From Porphyra umbilicalis (Eukaryota; Rhodophyta; Bangiophyceae; Bangiales; Bangiaceae): a DNA stretch of 64,000 bases. Numbering within the stretch: position 1 is the first letter of the stretch; each line of letters opens with the position of its first letter. The position numbers and the translations under genes are program-made. The notes beneath the pieces were generated by a model, which did not search any database, was not told the origin of the DNA, and saw nothing but the letters and a program-made list of their open reading frames with translations. Shown here in pieces: positions 20,817-29,340 of the stretch. The DNA is taken from assembly GCA_002049455.2 (NCBI GenBank), contig KV918764.1:651942-715941 (forward strand), given 5' to 3'.

Positions 20817-22358
20817 ATGGACGCTGACGAGGCGGGGCTGTCGAGCACTGCATCTTTGCTCGCAGACGACGATGGTGGCGTCGTTCGTGCCGCTGTGCGC
20901 GCCCACATGGGCGTGCTGTTCCTGCTTCGACGACGGTCGCGCTCCGGCAGTGCCAACCGCCGTCGTCTCTACCGTGGCTCCGTTGCTGGGCGTCGGCCAA
21001 ACAAACGGCGCGACTTTGCCGCTGGGCTCTTCAACATCCAGCGCGACTACATTGGGGTCAACGCGGAGGCTCCCATCTACGACGCCCGTGACTTTGAGAC
21101 GCGGTTTCGCGTGCCGCGCAGTGTGCTTCGACGCGTCTACCAGGCAGTGAAGGACGAGCCGTTCTTCCAGCAGCGGATCAACGCGACGGGTCGCCTGCAG
21201 GCCCACCCTCTTCAGAAGGTCGTTGCCGCCTTCCGCGTCATCGCGTACGGCGAGGCGGCCGACCGCGCGGACGAGTACGTGCGCCTCTCTCGTTCTACTG
21301 TGGCGCAAGCGACAAAGCTACTGCTGGAGTTCATTGTGCGGCGGTGGGGACCAACCTACGTGCGCCGTCCTAACAAGTTGGAGCTGAAGAAGATGATGGA
21401 GCGCAATGCGGAGCGTGGCTTTTCTGGATGCATGGGCTCGCTGGACTGCACGCACTGGGAGTGGCATCAGTGCCCGACGGGCATGGCGGGCGCGTATCAG
21501 AGCCGGAAGGGCTCGCGCGGCGTTGTTGTCGAGGCCGTCTGCGATGAGGACCTGTGGATTTGGCACCTGTTTGTCGGTGCCCCCGGGAGCTTGAACGACA
21601 TCAACGTTATGAACCAATCGCCCCTCTACCTCGACGTCACCGCCGGCCGGTGGCCGCCGCGGGATGTGCCCTTTTCCATCAACGGGACAACTCGCACGCT
21701 ACCATACTACCTTGTCGATGGTATCGACCCTCGTTATGCCTTCCTAGTGTCGCCCCACCCCATGCCATTGACTGACGAGGCAAAGACCTTCAACCGTCTG
21801 CAGGAGGCGATTCGCAAGGATGTTGAGCGGCTGTCTGGCGTCCTGACTAAGCGGTTTCACATTGCCTTGCACCCAGGGCGGTGCCGTTCCGTGAAGCAGC
21901 TGATTATGACCTACAAGGCGGTGTGCATTCTACACAACATGTGTGTAGAGGCCCGTCGTGGCACGTTTTTGAGCCGCCGCAGACATGCACGAGGAAATAA
22001 CGGGGGTGGGAGTGCGGATGGTGAGGGTGAGGGTCCTGCAGGTGAGGTTGCCGCTGCAGCGGGGGGTCACGGTGCCCAAGATGGTGGGTCAGGCGATGGC
22101 GGCGCTGCTGCCGCCGGGGGAGCTGCACCTGGCGGCGGCATCGGCAACGGCGGCGGCCTCCCGGCCGCCGCTGACGCTGTCGCTGACCCGCCCCCGGCAC
22201 TGAACGCTGTGGAGCAACCCCCCGCGGGCGGCATGGTTGCTGTCTTTGATGCATGGGGTGAGACTCGCAATCCCGCCGAGCACGAGCAGCTCCGTGCCGA
22301 CCTGATGGCGCACGTATGGAACGACCGCGGCGAGTTGCTGTCCCCGTACGTTATGTAG
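20817..22358 (+). CDS. PIF/Harbinger (HARBI1-like) DDE transposase
   Basis: A 513-residue protein of the DDE_Tnp_4 family. The catalytic triad is visible: D210 in GSLDCTHWEW, D261 in GAPGSLNDINV, and E337 in KDVERLSGVLTKRF. The helical CILHNMCVE motif that normally follows is at 370-378. The N-terminus (about residues 40-66) is rich in Arg, suggesting DNA or nuclear localisation contacts. A 130-residue Gly/Ala/Asp-rich extension follows the core, and a conserved-looking end (HVWNDRGELLSPYVM) closes the protein. The start at 20817 is the first in-frame ATG after a stop-rich stretch. The enzyme would cut and rejoin TTA-flanked ends, probably together with the convergent MYB-like partner. The frame is unbroken, unlike the second copy near 43 kb. 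Confidence 0.93.
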   Translation: MDADEAGLSSTASLLADDDGGVVRAAVRAHMGVLFLLRRRSRSGSANRRRLYRGSVAGRRPNKRRDFAAGLFNIQRDYIGVNAEAPIYDARDFETRFRVPRSVLRRVYQAVKDEPFFQQRINATGRLQAHPLQKVVAAFRVIAYGEAADRADEYVRLSRSTVAQATKLLLEFIVRRWGPTYVRRPNKLELKKMMERNAERGFSGCMGSLDCTHWEWHQCPTGMAGAYQSRKGSRGVVVEAVCDEDLWIWHLFVGAPGSLNDINVMNQSPLYLDVTAGRWPPRDVPFSINGTTRTLPYYLVDGIDPRYAFLVSPHPMPLTDEAKTFNRLQEAIRKDVERLSGVLTKRFHIALHPGRCRSVKQLIMTYKAVCILHNMCVEARRGTFLSRRRHARGNNGGGSADGEGEGPAGEVAAAAGGHGAQDGGSGDGGAAAAGGAAPGGGIGNGGGLPAAADAVADPPPALNAVEQPPAGGMVAVFDAWGETRNPAEHEQLRADLMAHVWNDRGELLSPYVM

Positions 22359-22629
22359 AGACGCAAGGTTACGCAAAGGTTTTTTTTTTCCCCGCTGGGC
22401 AGGGCTTTTTTTTCCTTAACATTGATGTCCATAGTGTGTACCACCAGGTCCGCTCTAGTTGAGATCCCCACCACCTCAGCTGGCGCTTTAGCGGGATTCC
22501 CTGCCTCTCCGCCGTCCCTTTCCCCAGCCCGCCCACCCCTGCGCCCCCACCTCCTTCCAATGGCACGGCTCGCGGCCTCCACCTCCCCATCGATCCGCCC
22601 GCGCCCACCCCCTCGCAGGGCGGCGCCCG

Positions 22630-23495
22630 CCGCGAATGCGGCGGCTGCGGCGGCGGCGGCGGAGGTGGCGGCGGCGGTCGGAAGGGGCGGCGGTCGGCGG
22701 GGGCGGCGGTCGGCGGCGGGGGGGGCGGCCGGCGTCTGTGGCGGCGGTCGGCGGTGGGAGCGGCGGCCGGCGGCGGAGGCGGCGGCGGTCAGCGGGGGCG
22801 GCGGTTGGCGGGGGTGGCGGCCGGCGGCGGAGGCGGCGGCGGTCGGCGGGGGCGGCGGTCGGCGGCGGGGGGGGCGTCTGACGGCGGTCAGCAGTGGGGG
22901 CGGCGGCCGGCGGCGGGGGCGGCGGATGGCGGGGGAGGACGGCGGCGGGAGAGGCGGCTGGCGGCGGGGGGGGCGGCGGTCGGCGGGGGCGGCGGTCGGC
23001 GGGGGCGGCGGTCGGCGGCGGGGGGGGCGTCTGACGGCGGTCGGCAGTGGGGGCGCCGGTCGGCGGTGGGGGCGGCGGCCGGCGGTGGAGGCGGCGGCGG
23101 TCGGCGGGGGCGGCGGTCGGTGGGGGGAGGGGCGGCCGGCGGCGGGGGGGGCGGCCGGCGGGGGCGGCGGTCGGTGGCGGGGGGGGCGGCGGTCGGCGGG
23201 GGCGGCGGTCGGCGGGGGCGGCGGTCGGCGGTGGGGGGGCGGCCGGCGGCTGTGGCGCCGGTAGGCGGTGGGGGCGGCGGCTGGCGGCGGAGGCAGCGGC
23301 GGTCGGCGGGGGCGGCGGTCAGCGGCGGAGTCGGCGACCCGCGGCGGAGTCGGCGACCGGCGGCGGGGGCGGCGGTCGGCGGCGGGGGCGGCGGCAGACG
23401 GCAGGGGCGGCGGTCGGCGGGGGCGGCGGTCGGTGGCGGGGGGGGCTGCCGGCGACGGGGGGGGCGGCCGGCGGCGGGGGCCGGGGAAAGGCACT
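22630..23495 (+). repeat. GCGGTCGGCGGGG minisatellite between the two transposon genes
   Basis: About 870 bp of GGCGGCGGTCGGCGGGGGC variants with strong G bias on the plus strand. It fills the space between the convergent 3' ends of the transposase and the MYB-like gene. Open frames here are repeat artefacts. Its length may be unstable in assembly and between copies. Confidence 0.88.
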
Positions 23496-23601
23496 TGTAA
23501 AGGAAAAAAAAAACCTGCCCAACGGGGAAAAAAAAACTGTTGACATACTTAACATGCAAACACATCATGTCCCACACACAGGCAACAAACTACAGGTCTC
23601 T

Positions 23602-24798
23602 CTACTCGGAGTCATCGCCGTCATCTGTCGACTCGCTCTCTTCGTCCAGGAGGCGAGTCGTGGCCGGGGTGCGCGCGACCTGAGCCACGGCTGCCTGCCG
23701 CTTGGTCTCCATCGAGCGGCGGCCGCCGGCAGTTTTTTGTTGCTGGCGCACGCGCGCCACCGCGGACTTGGCCGCCGACGCCGCCGCCAGAGCAGATGCA
23801 GATGTCCCATCCGCACCCGACGGCGCCGCCAGCGCTCCTGGCGCCGGCGGCGCCCGCGCTCCGGCGGCAGGGCCAGCAGCAGTCCGCGGCGTCTCCGTCG
23901 TGCCGCCAACACCCAGACCAGCAACACCGTTCCCCACACCACCGATAGAGCCGTCAGTCCTCTCACTCCCCCCCAAATCAATAGTTGAAGAGCTCGCCAA
24001 ACCTGCACGCTCAAGCATCTTCTGCGTAATGGCCAAGCGGTACCGAGCCGCTTCAGGGGTGTGCCGCATCAGTGGTGAGTCAAAAAAGCAAAGGGCAGTG
24101 CGCTCATTTTGCGCGTCCGTCAGCTTGCGGCGGGCCTCAGTACTGTCCTTGACTTGAGCGTCCATCTGGATGTCGTCTTGCCGCTGCGTCTTGGCAGCTT
24201 TGATGCCAATAGGGCGACCTTGGAAGCCGCCGTAGCGTCGGCTGCGGCTGCTGCCGCTGCCACTCGCGTCGTCGTCCGACGACGAGTCGCCAAAAATGTC
24301 GTTTGTAGAGGCGTCGCCGCCGTTGGCGGCGCCGCTGAACTTGTCACTCTGCCGCAATACGCGCCAACACGCCACCCACGTGCAGTGTGCGACCTTGGCC
24401 TTGCGTTTGCGAGTTTTGTCGTTGCGCTTGTCTTGGTCTCGGTCGGCACGGATGGCGTCGTACACGTCCAGCGAGCAGTAGCGCGCCACAGCGCCGCTAA
24501 TGATATCCTCCTCAGACAGGTTGCCAGTGGTCGGCATGGCCTTAACAGCGACGTAGTGCGACGTGAAGGTGCTCACCCCCGTTCGGATGCGCTTGAAATG
24601 CTTCTCCAGCGCGCTTGGTAGGCGGTCCACTCTCATTGGCCCCTTCTTAAGAACTTTCTCAGCCCACAGCTTGTGAACAGTCCCCCACAGGTTCTCCTTG
24701 GTGCGGGCAGTCGCCCTCACCGGGTCACTCGTCACCTCCAGGTAGGCCTCACATAGTGGCACACGGTCGGCGTCCGTCCATCCCAGAGCAGACCCCAT
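23602..24798 (-). CDS. Harbinger MYB/trihelix-like DNA-binding protein (ORF1-type partner)
   Basis: A 398-residue protein starting at the ATG at 24798 (MGSALGW). The first 75 residues carry the tryptophan spacing of the MYB/SANT-like domain in Harbinger partner proteins (W7, W38, W45; EAYLEVTSDP, NLWGTVHKLW) followed by the RLPSALEKHFKRI segment seen in plant 'ORF1/no-apical-meristem-associated' proteins. Residues about 130-145 are Lys/Arg-rich, like a nuclear localisation signal. An acidic Ser/Asp patch, a long Ala-rich linker and an acidic tail follow. In known Harbingers this protein binds transposon ends and helps the transposase enter the nucleus; that role is inferred here. The frame stays open upstream to 25080 and could be joined to the 25002-25931 ORF by splicing. 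It is convergent with the transposase. Confidence 0.85.
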   Translation of the reverse strand: MGSALGWTDADRVPLCEAYLEVTSDPVRATARTKENLWGTVHKLWAEKVLKKGPMRVDRLPSALEKHFKRIRTGVSTFTSHYVAVKAMPTTGNLSEEDIISGAVARYCSLDVYDAIRADRDQDKRNDKTRKRKAKVAHCTWVACWRVLRQSDKFSGAANGGDASTNDIFGDSSSDDDASGSGSSRSRRYGGFQGRPIGIKAAKTQRQDDIQMDAQVKDSTEARRKLTDAQNERTALCFFDSPLMRHTPEAARYRLAITQKMLERAGLASSSTIDLGGSERTDGSIGGVGNGVAGLGVGGTTETPRTAAGPAAGARAPPAPGALAAPSGADGTSASALAAASAAKSAVARVRQQQKTAGGRRSMETKRQAAVAQVARTPATTRLLDEESESTDDGDDSE

Positions 24799-25001
24799 CT
24801 TCTTGGGTAGCGCGTAGGTTACAGCCGGTACGGAGGCGGAGGGTGTGCAGGAAACAGCTGGGGAGGGCGCCGAGGCACAGGGACCAGCTCGTACGTCGGG
24901 TCGAGAGAGGGTTGAGTCCCCTGCACCATGTACACTGGACTGCTCGGAGGCTCGGATGGCGTCGGCTGCCGCAACGGCTGCGACGGCGCGTGCCACCAAG
25001 T

Positions 25002-25931
25002 CTACGGCGCGGACGTGCTCCGTGCGGGCGTCCGCGTCAGCACCCACTGAAAGTCCTGCGTGCCTGCCGGACCTCCGCACTGGTCGACCCGCCAGGGCGA
25101 GCGCGCGTCAGGCGAGCGCCACAGAGTCGCCGGTGGTGCACACTCCCAGACGGGGGGTTGGTCGTCGCCCCACGCCTCGTAGGGGGGTGCCCACCGCCAG
25201 CCGGGAGGAGGGCCCGGGGAGTGGCGCGGCAGGTCCCACGGCCGGTCCCAGTCGCCGCCCCTTGGCGAGCCCCAGTCGGCCGTTGGCGGGCCAGGCGGTG
25301 GGCCCCACGGCTGTCGTGGCAAACTGCGCGAGCGGTAGTCGTCGGTGCCGCCCCTGAAATGGGGCGGATGTCTTGGCGGGCTTGGGGGAGGGCCCGGCGG
25401 CAGAAGCCGCGGCAGGCGAGGAGGGCTGCACGAGCGGTACCCGCGACCGCGAGAAGGTGGATGCTGCGGAAAGCGCGGCGGGCCGGGGGGGCTACCAGCC
25501 GGCAGGCGCCCAGCGCTTCGACCACAGTGGTTGGGGGCGAATGGCGGGCCCCTTGTAGGACAGGGAGGGGCGCCAAAGGGCACCCGCGGGGGGCTCGGCG
25601 GTCGCCCGCCGTCGTTGTTGCCACCGCCGCGCGGATGCGCACGCACAGGGCCTGGAGGGCCGCGGCTCGGCGGTCGCCCGCCGTCGTTGTTGCCACCGCC
25701 GCGCGGATGCGCACGCACAGGGCCTGGAGGGCCGCCGTCAAAACCGGGGCCGTCCCAATCGCCGCGGTGTCGCACTTGCCGCCGTTGTTGGTCACAGTCG
25801 TCGCGGTCTCCATGTCGGCGGCCGCGTCCGAAAGGGGAGTACGGCCGCTTAAATGGTCGCGGCCGCCCGCCCTCAGCCGGACGACTAAAGCCGGGGGGCG
25901 GGCGATGACCACCCGGCGCCGCGCGCGGCAT
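25002..25931 (-). CDS. Gly/Pro/Arg/Trp-rich disordered protein inside the Harbinger element
   Basis: A 309-residue frame from a good ATG at 25931. It is rich in Arg, Gly, Pro and Trp, with RG/RS-like segments (FGRGRRHGDRDD, DDYRSRSLPRQPW, GGDWDRPWDLPR) that read like an RNA- or DNA-binding disordered protein rather than chance. Two exact-looking 24-residue units (PGPVRAHPRGGGNNDGG core) come from a 72-bp tandem duplication at 25593-25736. No known domain is present. Its 3' end overlaps the extended 5' frame of the MYB-like gene by 79 bp in another frame. It could be a separate third transposon protein, or a 5' exon of the MYB-like gene; a CTTTCAG in the overlap is a possible acceptor. It could also be chance, as the opposite strand is open too. 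Confidence 0.42.
   Translation of the reverse strand: MPRAAPGGHRPPPGFSRPAEGGRPRPFKRPYSPFGRGRRHGDRDDCDQQRRQVRHRGDWDGPGFDGGPPGPVRAHPRGGGNNDGGRPPSRGPPGPVRAHPRGGGNNDGGRPPSPPRVPFGAPPCPTRGPPFAPNHCGRSAGRLPAGSPPGPPRFPQHPPSRGRGYRSCSPPRLPRLLPPGPPPSPPRHPPHFRGGTDDYRSRSLPRQPWGPPPGPPTADWGSPRGGDWDRPWDLPRHSPGPPPGWRWAPPYEAWGDDQPPVWECAPPATLWRSPDARSPWRVDQCGGPAGTQDFQWVLTRTPARSTSAP
25593..25736 (-). repeat. 72-bp perfect-looking tandem duplication
   Basis: Copies 25593-25664 and 25665-25736 differ by at most a base or two. The length is a multiple of three, so the overlapping minus-strand frame is preserved. Confidence 0.85.
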
Positions 25932-28533
25932 GGGAGGAGAAGGGGGGGGAGGCGGGGGGGGGGCATGTCGGCGTGCTCGCAGGCGTTCTCGCAGGGACTA
26001 GGAGGGGGAGGCGGGCACCGGGTACCGTTACGATTGCGCTGCGTGCGCCGCCGCCGTGAGTCGTTGGCGCCCTTCCCGCGCGTCATGCTCGGGAGCGAAG
26101 GCGTCGTCAAAAGCAGGGGAGACGGTGTGCGCGGGCTAAAGACGCCGTGGGAGTGGGGTACGGAGGCGGGCGCCGCGGCGCCGCCGGCGGGTTGCGCGCA
26201 CACAAACGGCACGCGGAGGAGCCGCGCGCGGGAGACACCACAGGGCCCCCACACTGCGTGCCTGCGACGGTGGGAGACCGTTGCCTGCCCGCCCGCGCCC
26301 GCGTCCGTCCACAAAGAGCGAAAAAGAGTCGCGGTTGACCCGCCCACGGCACACCACCGCATGCTCTCTATGCGTGCCTGGGTGGGAGGGCGCAGCCTGC
26401 GCCCCACCTGAGGTGGCCCGCAAGAGGCCAAAAGAGGTCGAGCGTCGGACTCGTGCGAGGGGACAACGCGACAGGTCCCACCCCCCCAAACCCACGCGCG
26501 GGAACAACGCGACAGGTCCCCCCAATCGCTGTCTCGCGTGGCAGGCGACCGCCTGTCGGTCCCCTCGGACTGCTCACGCCGGGAGGCGTGTCTCGGCGGA
26601 CCCACGTGTGCGTGGCGAGCGCGCGTGTCGAGTCACGCTCTGGCCCGCTCGCGCCACAAAAAAGGCGGCACTCGCCGGTCCCGCGCAGGGAACCTGGTCG
26701 AGGTCCTCCAATGCGCTGCCTGGGGAGGCGGGGTGCACCCGCGCAGGCACCCCCGATCCCACAATGCCTGTTAATTGGACCGCACACGATGCGCGGACTG
26801 ACGACAGCGCAGTGGATGCCATCATCGCTGTCCGCCCACGCAACGCAATCAGTCGACATACGTGTGTGTGAGGCCCTAATCGCGATCACGCGACGGGATA
26901 ACGTAACCACTCATTTCTGCGCAGCGCTCTCGAATCTCCCACCCAGTGTCACAACTGGCCGCCACATCGTCCGTTTGAGACAAGCGGCGTCCAATCACGT
27001 CCACAGGAGGACTGAGGGCGGAGCCTAGCCCGACCAGATTGCCACAAGATCGAGACAGAACATTTTGAAAATACCTGGACTGCACGAATGACACTTCGAG
27101 GCCGGGGCACGGCTTAGAAATTTTGCATTGGCAGCCAATCAAAGAGCACCTCTTCCGTCCGCTGACCGGAGAGCCTGACCCGAGAGCGTCGCAGCGCAAT
27201 CGATTCTAAAAGCTTGCACTCCCAAGAGATGGTCCATGGGTGTTGCGAGCTATTTGGGAGGACCACTCTGCGGTGCGGACAGTGCCGTGGTCCTCTCGGG
27301 CAGGTGATTGTCCACCAGACTGGCCCAGATCGCTGGTGTGGCGCCGCGTGCAAAGCAGGTCCTCGCCTGTGTCAGGCGTTGACATCGAATATTCTTGCGC
27401 GTGGTGCCGTGGCACTGCCAGGTGTCGTCGCATTCACCCCATGTTGTTGCGTCTTGAGCCTGATTCCTGTCGGTTTGGGCTTCATTCGCATACTGTGCAT
27501 CAATTCTTTGTCGCGTGGCATGCCCGAGCCCATTTTCGAATGAATCTAGAGACTATCTCTGCACGATCTGCCATCGGTTTTGAACACATCAGCCAGCGTC
27601 GTTCGGCTAAAGGTATATCTCATGCACTAAAACCTGTCCCAAAAAAGATGTGGGAGCGTCGGAACTGGTCCTCCAGGAGCCAAAGTCCCTCAGATGACAG
27701 ATATGGGAGTTCCGGCGGTACTCCGAAAAAAGGGGCTGTGAGTGCGAGAAGCGCCGGAATGCGCGTGGGTCGCGCGACACTGGTGAAGCGCTGCGTCCGG
27801 TTTCCAGCTCAGCAATAGCCGTTGCAACAATGATCCAGCTGACAAATACAGTCCACTCAAACTGATAGGGCGGATCAAGCCGGCTGGCTTGCATGAGACA
27901 AAAAAAAGAACATGCATTCAAACAGTAGCCCCCGCTTCATAATCTATGGCCGAGTCCAAGGGCCGGCGCTTCACTTTCGGTCCCGACCGCCAGCGTTTCC
28001 GCAATGCTCAGTTTCGACTTCTGATAGGCTGTAAGGCTCGTCATGTACATGCTTACAACTTTCCCTGGTCGAGCACGCCTCACATGCCCATCATGGAAGC
28101 ATGGCGTCAACGAGAGCGCGAAAAGTACCGCGAAACCGGCACCCTACTTTTTCTGCACGCACGACAAAGCTCCAGAATACAGTCCACACATCGGAACGGC
28201 GCGCATTGACTGAAAGCTTGCGAGTTGGTGGTTCTTTCTATAGCGAAACATTCGGCATGGGGTGCGATGATGTCCGTCTCTGGCGGGCTTGAACATGCGT
28301 CGCCGCCAGAGGTTTTAATGCGTGAGATCCACCTTTAGTCCCCTGCAATACGAGGCGAGGTCAGATTGGGACCTCGTCGGACCCACCAGCGTAGACCCTA
28401 TCGTTCAATCGGCCAGAGGGCATTCGATGGTCCATGTAGCAAAGTCCATCGCGACGTTTGGGATATGGGGCCCCCAGGATGGTCTTTCCATTCAGGGACC
28501 CACACGTTGCACCTCCAGATGGGGTTAAATGGA
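25932..28533. other. Right half of the Harbinger element, no further gene supported
   Basis: About 2.6 kb. A short tandem pair (GACAACGCGACAGGTCCC / GAACAACGCGACAGGTCCC) lies at about 26460-26520. An 87-codon plus frame from an ATG at about 27949 has a basic start (AESKGRRFTFGPDR) but no domain. The last 150 bp carry ATGGGGC words before the right inverted repeat. Confidence 0.45.
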
Positions 28534-28565
28534 AGATGGGGCCGACGTTGCTGGGATTGCCCTTA
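28534..28565 (-). repeat. Harbinger right end: 29-bp TIR plus TTA target duplication
   Basis: 28534-28562 is the inverted copy of 19204-19232 with a single change (A/G at position 12). TTA follows at 28563-28565. Confidence 0.93.
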
Positions 28566-28832
28566 GGGGCGTGAAGAGGGGCGTGCCAATGTTGGGGGCG
28601 TGCAGAAGGGCGTGATTAGGCGTGCATCGCCCACCCCGCCACCCAAAAAGGGGCGTGATGCACAACCGTTTTCACAGCAGAGGCGTGACTCACATCGACT
28701 TCTTCAGAGCTTCTTCTATCGAGGGCTGTGTGCCTTGGTGTTCGATGAACAATGATGGGAAAGTCGATGGGACCACGGCAATGGAAGTAGAGCCATCGAC
28801 CGATCGAATCAAGAATCCATTTCCACTAATTA

Positions 28833-29004
28833 TTGCTGTCTTCCCAATTTTGGCCGATGCCGTCGATGTCAAGAGGGGTGATCAACTGTGCGAAACAGTT
28901 TCTCAGCCATCCATTCAGCCGGATAAAGTTGTTCGACCAATGGGCAGTTGACCGAGACCCTGTCTTGACTTCGATCACATCGGCCAAAATTGGGAAGACA
29001 GCAA
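28833..29004. mobile_element. 172-bp TA-flanked MITE (Tc1/mariner-like ends)
   Basis: The ends are perfect inverted repeats over 27 bp, starting TTGCTGTCTTCCCAATTTTG, and remain similar to about 40 bp. TA dinucleotides sit at 28831-28832 and 29005-29006, as expected for Tc1/mariner-type insertion. It is too small to encode a protein. Confidence 0.8.
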
Positions 29005-29178
29005 TAAAAGAAGTGATTGTCATGCAATGTGTGACATCTCATCTCGTCGCCTCCTTCGACACCGCGAAGGTCGACATCACTTCGTCGACGTCTGGGCACC
29101 GTCGCGTGGAAGGAAGCGGGTGCCCTGTGCTGGCGGGGCAGGATGACAGACTCCCCTGAGAAGCGGCCGTTGGACATA

Positions 29179-29338
29179 TTGCAGTCTTCCCAATTCTGGC
29201 CATCCGGACAAGAACAACCTACAGTGCGCACAACTTCTGATTGGTCGAGAGGTCGTATCCGGCCGGATGGATGGCTGTCGTGCATCTGTTCTGCACAGTT
29301 GTTCTTGTCGGGATCGGCCAGAATTGGGGAAACTGCAA
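29179..29338. mobile_element. 160-bp TA-flanked MITE related to the preceding one
   Basis: The left end TTGCAGTCTTCCCAATTCTG is inverted at the right end with one mismatch, and TA flanks both sides (29177-29178, 29339-29340). The ends are clearly related to the 28833-29004 element, but the middles differ. The two lie 174 bp apart. Confidence 0.8.
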
Positions 29339-29340
29339 TA

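Larger units (their letters stand above)
19204..28562. mobile_element. Complete PIF/Harbinger DNA transposon (9.36 kb)
   Basis: The element starts with GGGCAATCCCAACAACGTCG at 19204 and ends with its inverted copy at 28562. The terminal inverted repeats match over 29 bp with one mismatch. Both ends are flanked by TTA (19201-19203 and 28563-28565), the 3-bp target duplication typical of PIF/Harbinger. Inside are a DDE transposase on the plus strand (20817-22358) and a convergent MYB/trihelix-like protein on the minus strand (23602-24798), the two-protein set of this superfamily. An extra Gly/Pro/Arg-rich minus ORF (25002-25931) lies upstream of the MYB-like gene. Intact termini, an intact catalytic triad and open frames suggest a young, possibly active copy. 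Confidence 0.92.

Noticed and set aside
23602-25080. Starting the MYB-like protein at 25080
   Set aside because: The first 94 codons lack domain similarity and overlap another ORF. The ATG at 24798 places the MYB-like domain at the N-terminus as in relatives.
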